Origin: Pontibacillus marinus BH030004 = DSM 16465
GTDB lineage: Bacteria; Bacillota; Bacilli; Bacillales; BH030062
NCBI RefSeq assembly: GCF_000425225.1
Contig: NZ_AULJ01000046.1
Span: 1-41,371, forward strand
Direction of reading: 5' to 3'
DNA: 41,371 bases
Shown here in pieces: positions 25,085 to 32,784 of the stretch. The translations under genes were made by a program, and so were the position numbers. The notes below the pieces were generated by a model. It was not told the origin of the DNA, did not search any database, and saw only the letters and a program-made list of their open reading frames with translations. How positions within the stretch are numbered: position 1 is the stretch's first letter; each line of letters starts with the position of its first letter.

Positions 25085-25814
25085 GTTATCCTTAACAGGA
25101 ATCGCTAAATCATTTGAAGATACACGTGTGCTTGAAGGCATTTCTTTTGATGTCCATGATGCTGAATTTGTTTCTATTTTAGGTCCTTCAGGTAGTGGTA
25201 AAAGTACAATTTTTAATTTGATTGGCGGACTCTACCAACCTGATGAAGGGGATATTAAGCTAGATGGGGAATCTATAGCTGGTAAAAGAGGATCCATTAG
25301 CTATATGCCTCAAAGCCCTTCCCTTTTTCCTTGGCGTACATTGCTTGATAACGTCATGCTAGGAAGTGAGATAGTGGGGCAGCAGGACCGTGAAGCATCT
25401 CTTCAAATGATTGAAAAGGCAGGCCTTGGAGGATATGAGAACGCTTATCCCCATCAATTATCTGGTGGCATGAAGCAACGTGCTGCTTTTATTAGAAGCT
25501 TGTTAAGCCCACAACCTTTAATCTGTCTAGACGAACCCTTCTCTGCCCTAGACGAATTCACAAGACTCGAAATGCAGAAGTGGCTCCTGTCTTTGTGGAG
25601 TGAATACAAACGGTCAGTTTTATTTGTGACGCATAATATTGAAGAGGCACTGTTTTTATCAGACCGTGTAATGGTTTTATCGGATCGACCAGCAAGGGTA
25701 AAGAAAGAGTTCAAAATACCTTTTGAGAGACCAAGAGATGAATCGTTACTTTTAACGGAAGAGTTTTTAGAATGGAAAAAAGCGATCTACAATGAATTAA
25801 GGATGATAACATGA
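25077..25814 (+). CDS. thiZ: Thiamine-precursor ABC transporter ATP-binding protein
   Basis: ATPase subunit of 245 residues. Walker A is GPSGSGKST, the Q-loop is in MPQSPSLFPWRTL, the signature is LSGGMKQR, Walker B is LICLDEPFSALDE, and the switch histidine is in VTHNIEEA. The GTG at 25077 is preferred (nine bases after AAGGGG, overlapping the permease end by eight bases); a TTG at 25068 is an alternative. Its stop overlaps the next gene as ATGA. Energises uptake of the ligand bound by the lipoprotein. Confidence 0.88.
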   Translation: MAELSLTGIAKSFEDTRVLEGISFDVHDAEFVSILGPSGSGKSTIFNLIGGLYQPDEGDIKLDGESIAGKRGSISYMPQSPSLFPWRTLLDNVMLGSEIVGQQDREASLQMIEKAGLGGYENAYPHQLSGGMKQRAAFIRSLLSPQPLICLDEPFSALDEFTRLEMQKWLLSLWSEYKRSVLFVTHNIEEALFLSDRVMVLSDRPARVKKEFKIPFERPRDESLLLTEEFLEWKKAIYNELRMIT

Positions 25815-26587
25815 AACACCGAATTATAGATGCTCATATTCATTTAGATATGTATGAAGTAGAAGATCAAGAAAAGATCCTACAAGATTTAAATCATGAA
25901 AACGTTGAAGCGCTTATCGCTGTTTCGAATCAAATTGAGTCTGCTAAAAGAAACTTGGAACTTGCTCGTCTTGATGAGCGTGTGAAACCAGCAATCGGCT
26001 GGCATCCTGAACAATTACTCCCATCAGAGGATGAGGTAGAAGAATTGTTGAAGATGTTAGAGGAGCATAAAGGTCAAATTGTTGCAGTTGGCGAAGTAGG
26101 ATTGCCTTATTATATGAGGAAAGAGTATGGCTGGATAGAGATGCAACCTTACTTAGAGCTGTTAGAAACATTTGTGAAAAAAGCCGCCATTCTAGACAAA
26201 CCGGTTGTATTGCATGCGATTTATGAGGATGCAGATTATGTGTGTGATTTGCTTGAGAAGCATGACGTGAAGAAGGCTCACTTTCACTGGTTTAAAGGGT
26301 CTAAACATACTCTGGATCGAATGATGAGAAATGGTTATTTGATTTCAGTTACACCTGATTGTTTGTATGAAGAAGAGATTCATCGATTGATTGAACAGTA
26401 CCCTTTAAAACAATTAATGGTTGAAACAGATGGACCTTGGCCATTTGAAGACAAGTTCAAAGGATCCATTACACATCCATGGATGATTCACGAGTCTGTT
26501 AAGACAATTGCTGAATTGAAGCAAATGAATGTGGATGATGTTTATGGAATCTTGTTGGAAAATACAAAGAGGTTTTATGAGATTTAG
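25811..26587 (+). CDS. TatD-family metal-dependent hydrolase in the thiamine operon
   Basis: TIM-barrel hydrolase of 258 residues. Metal-ligand motifs are H9-x-H11 (DAHIHLD), E95 (VAVGEVGLPYY), H135 (VVLHAIY), H157/H159 (AHFHW) and D207 (VETDGPWP). TatD proteins are annotated as DNases, but the superfamily covers many amidohydrolase-like reactions. Here the ATG overlaps the ATPase stop, so it is the last gene under the TPP riboswitch. That context suggests a role in salvage of thiamine breakdown products rather than DNA repair. No ylmB or tenA salvage gene is present in the operon. Confidence 0.82.
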   Translation: MKHRIIDAHIHLDMYEVEDQEKILQDLNHENVEALIAVSNQIESAKRNLELARLDERVKPAIGWHPEQLLPSEDEVEELLKMLEEHKGQIVAVGEVGLPYYMRKEYGWIEMQPYLELLETFVKKAAILDKPVVLHAIYEDADYVCDLLEKHDVKKAHFHWFKGSKHTLDRMMRNGYLISVTPDCLYEEEIHRLIEQYPLKQLMVETDGPWPFEDKFKGSITHPWMIHESVKTIAELKQMNVDDVYGILLENTKRFYEI

Positions 26588-26596
26588 GTAATTAGA

Positions 26597-26628
26597 AAGA
26601 ACTCGCCGGGGCGAGTTCTTATTTTTTT
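26597..26628 (+). terminator. Terminator of the thiamine operon
   Basis: AAGAACTCGC, loop CGGG, GCGAGTTCTT, then A and T7. Its T run overlaps the last codons of the facing, frameshifted thrS reading frame. Confidence 0.92.
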
Positions 26629-26735
26629 AACTCAATTTCTTCACAAACACTATGCACAAATTTCTCCATCCCTATTTGCAGAGAGCTTTCTTTTCCATAC
26701 TCTCTAACATTTACAGCCCCCTGCTCCATTTTTGA
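26619..26735 (-). other. thrS: Displaced C-terminal coding end of thrS
   Basis: In the frame one base off from the thrS open frame, codons from about 26735 to the TAA at 26619-26621 read GDQKMEQGAVNVREYGKESS and on to CEEIELKK. This is the expected end of a threonyl-tRNA synthetase. The shift lies at a run of five A on the coding strand (26729-26733); six A would restore a protein of about 635 residues. Confidence 0.85.
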
Positions 26736-28525
26736 TCACCGACAACCAAGATATAAGGTATCTTTTTCATTTGTGCCTCTCTAATTTTGTAACCCATTTT
26801 TTCTTCACGTAAATCCACATCCACTCGTACATCAGCTTTCTTCAATTTATCCAAAATATCAAGAGCATACGAAGCATGAACCTGATTGGATACTGGAATA
26901 ATTTTAGCTTGCACAGGAGCTAACCATGTTGGAAATGCACCGCCGAAGTGTTCAATCAGGATTCCTAAGAAACGATCAATGGAACCAAATACAGCTCTGT
27001 GAATGACAACTGGACGAACTTTTTCATTATTTTCATCAATGTAGTTGAGATCAAATTTCTCTGGCATTTGGAAGTCTAACTGAATTGTTCCACATTGATG
27101 GCTGCGATTTAATGCATCTTCAATATGAAAATCAATCTTCGGCCCATAAAACGCTCCATCTCCTTCATTGATACGGTAATCAAACTCTAAAGCATCCAGT
27201 ACATTTTTTAAAGCTCCTTCTGCTTGATCCCATAATTCGTCGCTCCCCATTGCCTTTTCTGGACGAGTAGATAACTCAAGTTCATATTCAAACCCCATCA
27301 CCTTATAAACGTGGTCAATCAACTCAACAGCTGTCTTGATTTCCCCTTCAATTTGCTGAGGTGTAGCAAAGATATGAGCATCATCCTGGCAAAACGAACG
27401 TACGCGAAGCAAACCATTTAAAGCACCACTATATTCGTGTCGATGCACCTGTCCGAATTCAGCCATGCGAAGAGGAAGATCTCGGTATGAATGAAGCTGA
27501 TCGTTGTACATAAGCATGTGCCCTGGGCAATTCATCGGCTTTAAAGCAAAACTTGCATGATCGACATTTGAAAAATACATGTTTTCTTTATAGTGATCCC
27601 AGTGTCCAGATTGTTCCCAAAGACGCTGATTCATAAGTTGAGGAGTACGAACCTCCTGATAATCATAATGTTTATGAAGATCGCGAATAAAGAACTCAAG
27701 TTCATTTCGTAACACCTGACCATTGGGTTTATAAAAGGGCATCCCTGGTGCTTCCTCCGAAAACATAAATAGCTCTAATTCCTTACCTAGTTTTCGATGG
27801 TTTCTTTTAGCCGCTTCATCTAGAAACTTCAGATAATCATTAAGCTCTGTTTGTGATGAAAATGCTACCCCGTAAATACGCTGGAGCATCTGATTATCAC
27901 TATCACCCTTCCAATAGGCACCCGCTACACTCATTAATTTAAAAGATTTAATATAGCCAGTAGACGGAAGATGCGGTCCTCGACATAGGTCAAGAAATTC
28001 TCCTTGTTGATAAACTGTTATAGGTGCACCCTCAGGCAGTTCTTCTAAAATCTCTAGCTTTAGTGCATCCCCTTCTAATAGTGATCGCGCTTCCTCACGA
28101 GTAACTTCTTTACGTTCCACCAACAAATTTTCTTGAACAATCTTGTTCATTTCTTTTTCAATCTTTGGGAGATCTTCCTCTGAGATACTTTCTGGCAAAT
28201 CTATATCGTAGTAAAAACCGTTCTCTATAACAGGCCCTATACCAAGCTGCACATTCCCATACAATCGTTTAACTGCTTGTGCCATGACATGTGCTGATGT
28301 ATGACGGAGAAGTTCTATACCCTCATCGGAATCAGCTTGTAATAGTTCCACTTCTGCATCTTCTTCCATTGGCCTGCGAAAATCATATAGTTCTCCATTG
28401 ACTTTTCCAGCAACCGATTTTTTTCTTAAACTTGGACTGATTGATTGCGCTATTTCCTCTAGAGTAATCCCTTTTTGATACGCTTTCTGATTTCCATCTG
28501 GAAACTTGATTTGAATGTCGTTCAT
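26711..28525 (-). CDS. thrS: Threonyl-tRNA synthetase, 3' end frameshifted
   Basis: Charges tRNA-Thr. From the ATG at 28525 (MNDIQIKFPDG, AGGAG eight bases upstream) the order is TGS domain (about 1-62), editing domain with LRHTSAHVMAQAVKRLYG, and the class II core. The core has the zinc ligands in MNCPGHMLMY, FGQVHRHEYSG and VIHRAVFGSIDRFLG. The anticodon-binding domain begins at LAPVQAKIIPV. The open frame stops after VVGDQKWSRGL, about 30 residues early, because of a single-base shift in an A run; the missing end is present in another frame. Two T-boxes control it, as for B. subtilis thrZ. The synthetase is essential unless a second copy exists, so sequencing error, slippage or true decay must be told apart. 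Confidence 0.88.
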   Translation of the reverse strand: MNDIQIKFPDGNQKAYQKGITLEEIAQSISPSLRKKSVAGKVNGELYDFRRPMEEDAEVELLQADSDEGIELLRHTSAHVMAQAVKRLYGNVQLGIGPVIENGFYYDIDLPESISEEDLPKIEKEMNKIVQENLLVERKEVTREEARSLLEGDALKLEILEELPEGAPITVYQQGEFLDLCRGPHLPSTGYIKSFKLMSVAGAYWKGDSDNQMLQRIYGVAFSSQTELNDYLKFLDEAAKRNHRKLGKELELFMFSEEAPGMPFYKPNGQVLRNELEFFIRDLHKHYDYQEVRTPQLMNQRLWEQSGHWDHYKENMYFSNVDHASFALKPMNCPGHMLMYNDQLHSYRDLPLRMAEFGQVHRHEYSGALNGLLRVRSFCQDDAHIFATPQQIEGEIKTAVELIDHVYKVMGFEYELELSTRPEKAMGSDELWDQAEGALKNVLDALEFDYRINEGDGAFYGPKIDFHIEDALNRSHQCGTIQLDFQMPEKFDLNYIDENNEKVRPVVIHRAVFGSIDRFLGILIEHFGGAFPTWLAPVQAKIIPVSNQVHASYALDILDKLKKADVRVDVDLREEKMGYKIREAQMKKIPYILVVGDQKWSRGL

Positions 28526-28550
28526 GTTCACCACTCCTATTTTGATAATA

Positions 28551-28790
28551 AAAAAGCACGTATTCATCCCTAAGAAAGGGACGAGTACGTGCTAACCCGT
28601 GGTTCCACCCAAATTCCCATCAATATATGATGACTCATGTAGCCTTTAACGTGGCTTAACCCGGTACAAGATACTGGTTTTCCCCTGTACAGCTCAAAGG
28701 TGGTAAGTTTCTTTTCCTGCGTTGGGAAGTTCTCAGCATCCTTCCCTCTCTGGAAACCGTAAAAAGAAACTGTTGTCCTTATCAAAGCTT
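28551..28790 (-). promoter_or_regulatory. T-box riboswitch 2 (proximal), threonine
   Basis: Minus-strand leader with the T-box core GGGTGGAACCACGG (complement near 28597-28611). The terminator is GCACGTACTCGTCCC/GGGATGAATACGTGC followed by T6. In the specifier region CTTACCACC, both ACC triplets are threonine codons. Uncharged tRNA-Thr should stabilise the antiterminator. It ends about 25 bases before the thrS ATG. Confidence 0.93.
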
Positions 28791-28802
28791 ACATATATCC
28801 AT

Positions 28803-29040
28803 TAAAAAACACGCACTCATCCCTAAGAAAGGGACGAGTGCGTGTTATACTCGTGGTTCCACCCAATTTTTCATCCGTACTTGGATGACTCATTGAAGCT
28901 GTAACGTAGCTATACGATACTGGTTTTTGAATTCCCCAGTATAGCTCAAAGGTGGTAAATGACTCTCCTGCGTTAGGAAGTTCTCAGCAGTTCTTCCTTC
29001 TCTGGAAACCGAATAGAGTCATTCATGTCCTCTTCATTGC
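28803..29040 (-). promoter_or_regulatory. T-box riboswitch 1 (distal), threonine
   Basis: A second complete T-box, closely similar to the proximal one: the same TTACCACC specifier, T-box core GGGTGGAACCACGA (complement near 28852-28865), and terminator ACACGCACTCGTCCC/GGGATGAGTGCGTGT with T6. The two act in series, which should sharpen the response to threonine starvation. Confidence 0.93.
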
Positions 29041-29064
29041 TTTCATCTTCAAATATTATGAAAT

Positions 29065-29093
29065 ATCATATACCAGAATATTCTGGAAGTCAA
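29065..29093 (-). promoter_or_regulatory. Sigma-A promoter of thrS with palindromic spacer
   Basis: On the minus strand TTGACT (29093-29088), 17 bases, TATGAT (29070-29065). The spacer holds a perfect 14-base palindrome CCAGAATATTCTGG (29073-29086), a possible operator. Confidence 0.75.
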
Positions 29094-29107
29094 TAAGCGT
29101 TCATGAA

Positions 29108-30097
29108 TTATTTTGAAAGATCCACAATCGTGCGGCCACGAACCTTACTTTGTAAAATATCCCGCAAGGTTTGGGGAAGTTCTTCTAACGAAATTTCTTG
29201 TTCAATAGAATTTAGAGCTTCGGGTTTTAAATCATTAGCTATACGATCCCACACTTCACGACGAATATTCATTGGACAATAGACGGAGTCAATGCCTAAT
29301 AAATCTACTCCACGTAAAATAAAAGGCATCACAGTAGTTGGGATTTCAACACCAGCTGTTAAGCCACTAACAGCAACAGATCCACCATACTGCACTGAGC
29401 CTAAGACAGAAGCTAGTGGCTTTCCACCTACAGGATCTACAGCTGCAGCCCATTTTTGAGATTGAAGAGGTTTCATTTTTTCTGGCGTTACATCCTCACG
29501 ACTAAGAACTTCATGTGCTCCAATCGATTGTAAATAGTCACTTTCAGATTCTTTTCCTGTAGCTGCAACAACCTGATATCCGCGTTTTGCAAGCATAGCA
29601 ACAGCCATACTACCTACACCACCTGTTGCCCCTTGAACAAGCACAGGACCATCTTCAGGAGTTAAACCATTTTGCTCCAGACGATGAACAGATAAAGCTG
29701 CGGTAAATCCAGCTGTTCCAAAAACCATAGCCTCTTTAAGTGTTAGCCCCTTTGGAAGAGGAACAATCCAATCCCCTTTCACTCGAGCATATTCACTAAA
29801 GCCTCCGTCATGTGCTACACCAAGTTCATAGCTTGTTACGATCACTTCGTCGCCTTCCTGAAAACGATCATCTTTGGATTCAACCACTGTCCCAGATAAA
29901 TCAATCCCCGGAACAATTGGATAGTCTTTTACAACTTTTGATTTTGGTATAGTAGCTAATCCATCTTTATAATTCACACTGGAATAAGCTACTTTTATTG
30001 TCACATCTCCTTGAGGTAGATCCTCAAAATTACGTTTGATCACCTTTGTTTTCACTTGATCTTCTTCTTTTATTGCTTGTAATGCACGAAATGTCAA
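29108..30097 (-). CDS. YhdH/AcuI-type zinc-free quinone oxidoreductase
   Basis: NADPH-dependent MDR-superfamily reductase of 329 residues. It has the N-terminal YSSVNYKDGLATIPKSKVVKDYPIVPGIDLSGTV, YELGVAHDGGFSEYARV, the cofactor motif GATGGVGSMAV, and IDSVYCPMNIRREVWDR, all typical of YhdH/YhfP. Relatives reduce acrylyl-CoA or quinones. The zinc cysteines of true alcohol dehydrogenases are absent. The start is a TTG at 30097, eight bases after GGGAG; no ATG fits. Two inverted repeats between promoter and gene suggest repressor control. Confidence 0.87.
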   Translation of the reverse strand: MTFRALQAIKEEDQVKTKVIKRNFEDLPQGDVTIKVAYSSVNYKDGLATIPKSKVVKDYPIVPGIDLSGTVVESKDDRFQEGDEVIVTSYELGVAHDGGFSEYARVKGDWIVPLPKGLTLKEAMVFGTAGFTAALSVHRLEQNGLTPEDGPVLVQGATGGVGSMAVAMLAKRGYQVVAATGKESESDYLQSIGAHEVLSREDVTPEKMKPLQSQKWAAAVDPVGGKPLASVLGSVQYGGSVAVSGLTAGVEIPTTVMPFILRGVDLLGIDSVYCPMNIRREVWDRIANDLKPEALNSIEQEISLEELPQTLRDILQSKVRGRTIVDLSK

Positions 30098-30112
30098 AAT
30101 GCATTCTCCCTT

Positions 30113-30165
30113 CGTGAATCATTCCATTCACGTTAAATGTATAAGATACATATTTTCATTTGCAA
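30113..30165 (-). promoter_or_regulatory. Promoter with two inverted repeats upstream of the YhdH-type gene
   Basis: TTGCAA (30165-30160), 16 bases, TATACA (30143-30138) on the minus strand. ATGTAT-N3-ATACAT (30137-30151) covers the -10, and CGTGAAT-N6-ATTCACG (30113-30132) lies in the leader. Both look like dimeric repressor sites. Confidence 0.55.
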
Positions 30166-30214
30166 TATATTTGTTTATACAAGCTCGAAGATCAATTATG
30201 TAAGGAGATATGAA

Positions 30215-30529
30215 TTAATGCCCAGACCCACCTTTTTCATCAAAACTACCAATAAATTTAACTACAGGTGGGTGTGCATCAGAATATTCATACTCAATAT
30301 CGTAATGTTCTCCCTCATGAATAAGGTTCCATGTATTATGATCCTTAATTTTCAACGCTCTTCCGTCAGCAAAAATGTAATAATTCGTTTTATGATTAAC
30401 CTCTTTTTTATATTTTTCTGTTACCTCTCCATCTTTAATTTTTTCATGGTGGGCAATTTTCGTTTGAAGGTAAAAGCTCACCACAACAATAATGACAATG
30501 GATAAGATCGTCCATAAAGCTTTTTTCAC
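30215..30529 (-). CDS. Membrane-anchored small protein, unknown function
   Basis: Not recognised. 104 residues. One N-terminal helix (about 4-22, ALWTILSIVIIVVVSFYL) is followed by an external domain with EKYKKEVNHKTNYYIFADGRALKIKDHNTWNLI and EGEHYDIEYEYSD, ending in a Gly/His-rich tail. The start is a GTG at 30529 preceded by GGAGGAATGTATC. It could be a small stress or regulatory membrane protein. Single gene. Confidence 0.65.
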   Translation of the reverse strand: MKKALWTILSIVIIVVVSFYLQTKIAHHEKIKDGEVTEKYKKEVNHKTNYYIFADGRALKIKDHNTWNLIHEGEHYDIEYEYSDAHPPVVKFIGSFDEKGGSGH

Positions 30530-30706
30530 GATACATTCCTCCGTGTTGTTGATAGTAATTCAAGTTTTAGTCTATTGTAATGACAGATTAAAATCAACAT
30601 GAAAACCTTTTAAGAAGGAATTTCACCAACATAATAGAATGTAAAGGAACAAGAGATGTTTCATGAAATTGATATAGAGGAAATACTAAAGAGAGGAAGT
30701 TGAAAT

Positions 30707-31096
30707 ATGAATATGAATTATGACAATACAATGCTACAAGCACTTGGTATGGAGGAAGTATCCTTAGAAAAGGATCGCGTTGTACTATCAATGCCAGTTG
30801 ATGAGAGAACTCATCAACCATTAGGTTACTTACATGGGGGAGCTAGTGTTGCTTTAGCTGAGACTACTGCTAGTATTGGCTCTATTTTAAACGTAGATAT
30901 GGAGCAATATAAGGTATTTGGACTTGAAATTAATGCAAATCACCTTAAAAGCAAGCGAAGTGGAACCGTTTATGGAATTGCAACACCTGTCCATATTGGC
31001 AAAAGTACAATGGTGTGGGAAATTCGCATTGAGGATGAAGAAAAAGAACTCATCTGCCTATCCCGATGTACAGTAGGCGTGGTCCCTAAAGGATAG
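30707..31096 (+). CDS. Hotdog-fold thioesterase, MenI (DHNA-CoA hydrolase) candidate
   Basis: PaaI/YdiI-type acyl-CoA thioesterase of 129 residues. The active-site segment THQPLGYLHGGASVALAETTAS has Q37, H43 and E52, with the same spacing as the Q48/H54/E63 set of E. coli YdiI (MenI). The C-terminal half has GLEINANHLKSKRSGTVYG. In B. subtilis the homologue YuxO is credited with DHNA-CoA hydrolysis. If so, this supplies the step between MenB and MenA, although it lies 21 kb from the operon. The start is the ATG at 30707 after GAGG, with another ATG two codons later. Confidence 0.8.
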   Translation: MNMNYDNTMLQALGMEEVSLEKDRVVLSMPVDERTHQPLGYLHGGASVALAETTASIGSILNVDMEQYKVFGLEINANHLKSKRSGTVYGIATPVHIGKSTMVWEIRIEDEEKELICLSRCTVGVVPKG

Positions 31097-31125
31097 AATA
31101 CTCCACCAACGAAAGGAGTATATAT

Positions 31126-31491
31126 ATGTTAACAGATGCCCAAATCAATGAACTTAAGAATCAATTAGAAGAGATGAAGGACGAAGCTTATAAAGAACTA
31201 AACAACCATGATGGTTATCGCAATACGGAAGGGGATCCGAACAATTCTGTCGGAGAGCTTTCAAGTGTTGATAATCACCCAGGAGACCTTGGAACAGAGA
31301 AATTTGAACGTGAAAAAGATTACACATTAAACGAGCATGCCAAAGAGCAAATTCAAGAAATCGAAGCTGCATTAGGACGTATAGAAAAAGGAACGTATGG
31401 GTATTCTGAAAAATCAGGTAAGCCTATTCCTTATGAACGTTTAAAAGCTATGCCTACCGCACGTTATTTAGTGGAGGAAGAAGAAGAATAG
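31126..31491 (+). CDS. DksA/TraR-like protein (YteA/YocK type) lacking zinc-finger cysteines
   Basis: 121 acidic residues with an N-terminal coiled-coil-like stretch (about 4-28), the conserved middle DGYRNTEGDPNNSVGELSSVDNHPGDLGTEKFEREKD, and a C-terminal finger-like segment GTYGYSEKSGKPIPYERLKAMPTARYLVEE. In relatives this segment usually carries cysteines (GxCExxG and a second pair). Here there are none in the protein, so it cannot bind zinc in that way. AAAGGAG precedes the ATG. Such proteins are sporulation- or stress-linked in bacilli; function unproven. Confidence 0.8.
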   Translation: MLTDAQINELKNQLEEMKDEAYKELNNHDGYRNTEGDPNNSVGELSSVDNHPGDLGTEKFEREKDYTLNEHAKEQIQEIEAALGRIEKGTYGYSEKSGKPIPYERLKAMPTARYLVEEEEE

Positions 31492-31509
31492 GCTCAGAGG
31501 AGTCGATAT

Positions 31510-31998
31510 ATGAGTAGATGGTTAAAAGGGATCATTCTCTTTGTAGTAATCTATGGATTATTTAGTTTATCTGGATTGTTATTTCAGATCGATCCAAGTT
31601 GGTATAACGCATTACAAAAACCTTCTTGGACACCTACAGGAGCTGTAATCGGGATTATATGGGGAATCCTTTATGCTTTTATTGCTGGTGCTTTTACTCT
31701 TTCCTGGTACAAGCACGGATTTGAAGGGATGTCTCAAGCTTTTTATATTGTGTTTGCCATTAATTATGTTACCAATCAATTATTCAGCTTTTTTCAATTC
31801 ACGCTAAAGGATTTGCTTCTCGCCACAATTGATACAGCGATTGTAGCTATAACTGCAGGAGCTTTGGTGTTGATATATCGGAAATATAGTCGAGTTAGCA
31901 GTTTAATGATGATCCCATACTTTCTATGGGCCTTGTTTGCCACATATTTAGCTTTTACCATCTATCAGTTGAACTCAAGTGAGACACTGTTGAAATAA
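31510..31998 (+). CDS. tspO: TspO/MBR-family membrane protein
   Basis: 162 residues with five hydrophobic helices. The family signatures are WYNALQKPSWTPTGAVIGIIWGILYAFIAGA, the Asn-rich NYVTNQLFSFFQF, and the final WALFATYLAFTIYQLN. TspO proteins bind porphyrins and are linked to oxidative stress. The ATG follows AGAGGAGTCGATAT, 18 bases after the DksA-like gene, so the two are probably co-transcribed. Confidence 0.9.
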   Translation: MSRWLKGIILFVVIYGLFSLSGLLFQIDPSWYNALQKPSWTPTGAVIGIIWGILYAFIAGAFTLSWYKHGFEGMSQAFYIVFAINYVTNQLFSFFQFTLKDLLLATIDTAIVAITAGALVLIYRKYSRVSSLMMIPYFLWALFATYLAFTIYQLNSSETLLK

Positions 31999-32000
31999 CA

Positions 32001-32035
32001 AAACCTCCAGCGTTATTATGCTGGAGGTTTCTTTA
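32001..32035. terminator. Shared convergent terminator
   Basis: AAACCTCCAGC and GCTGGAGGTTT with loop GTTATTAT. It can end both tspO and ribU. Confidence 0.85.
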
Positions 32036-32042
32036 TATGATC

Positions 32043-32624
32043 TTACGTTGTAGATAATCGTTTGTGGTCAAACCACGGTTTTAACTTCAGGAATACTGGC
32101 ACAAATAATACGCTAATAAAGATTCCTTTAATTACATTAAATGGCAATATACCCGCTACGACTAACATTAGCGTTTCTGAGCCAAAATCTATTCCCATAA
32201 ACATAGAATAGAGTGGTAGAAACACAAAGTAGTTTAATACACTTAATGCAATAGCCATAATAATAGTTCCTGTTGCTAATCCAGATACAATGCTTTTAAC
32301 GGATTTAAACTTATGATACAACAGGGATACAGGAAGAATAAATATTACACCTGCCACAAAATTCGCTGCAGCTCCCACTGGCTCACCACCTGCTAAGACC
32401 AAGTGTAGGGCATTCTTCAATAGTTCCACCGCAACACCTGCTAAGGGTGAAAACAACAAAGCTGCCAGTAATGCTGGAATCTCACTAAAATCAACCTTCA
32501 AAAATCCTGGTAGCATTGGCAACGGAAAGTTTAGTAACATAAGAACCGTTGAAATACTCCCAAATAACGCAATTACAATCAGCTTTAAAAGCTGTGATGA
32601 CGGACCTGTTCTTGGTTTCATCAT
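32043..32624 (-). CDS. ribU: Riboflavin ECF transporter substrate-binding protein RibU
   Basis: S-component of an energy-coupling-factor transporter; 193 residues with about six helices. Typical elements are LMLLNFPLPMLPGFLKVDFSEIPALLA, PLAGVAVELLKNALH and PVGAAANFVAGVIFI. The FMN riboswitch directly upstream confirms riboflavin specificity. The energising EcfA and EcfT subunits are encoded elsewhere. The first of two adjacent ATGs (32624) follows AAGGAGGAGATCG. Confidence 0.94.
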   Translation of the reverse strand: MMKPRTGPSSQLLKLIVIALFGSISTVLMLLNFPLPMLPGFLKVDFSEIPALLAALLFSPLAGVAVELLKNALHLVLAGGEPVGAAANFVAGVIFILPVSLLYHKFKSVKSIVSGLATGTIIMAIALSVLNYFVFLPLYSMFMGIDFGSETLMLVVAGILPFNVIKGIFISVLFVPVFLKLKPWFDHKRLSTT

Positions 32625-32698
32625 CGATCTCCTCCTTCATCTTCTTTTCCGATTCACATCTCGATGAAGGTGAGCGATTCTCTCTAGTTGATCCCATC

Positions 32699-32731
32699 AA
32701 AAAACCCCGAAGTAATTATCACTTCAGGGTA
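32699..32731 (-). terminator. FMN riboswitch terminator
   Basis: On the minus strand ACCCTGAAGT and ACTTCGGGGT around GATAATT, then T6. It is the expression platform before ribU. Confidence 0.88.
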
Positions 32732-32784
32732 AAAAAGACCATAGAGAACTAAAGGTGATATATACACCTTTTAAATCGCTCTAC

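Noticed and set aside
28570-28785. 71-codon frame upstream of thrS
   Set aside because: It covers the proximal T-box exactly; the structured RNA explains the sequence.
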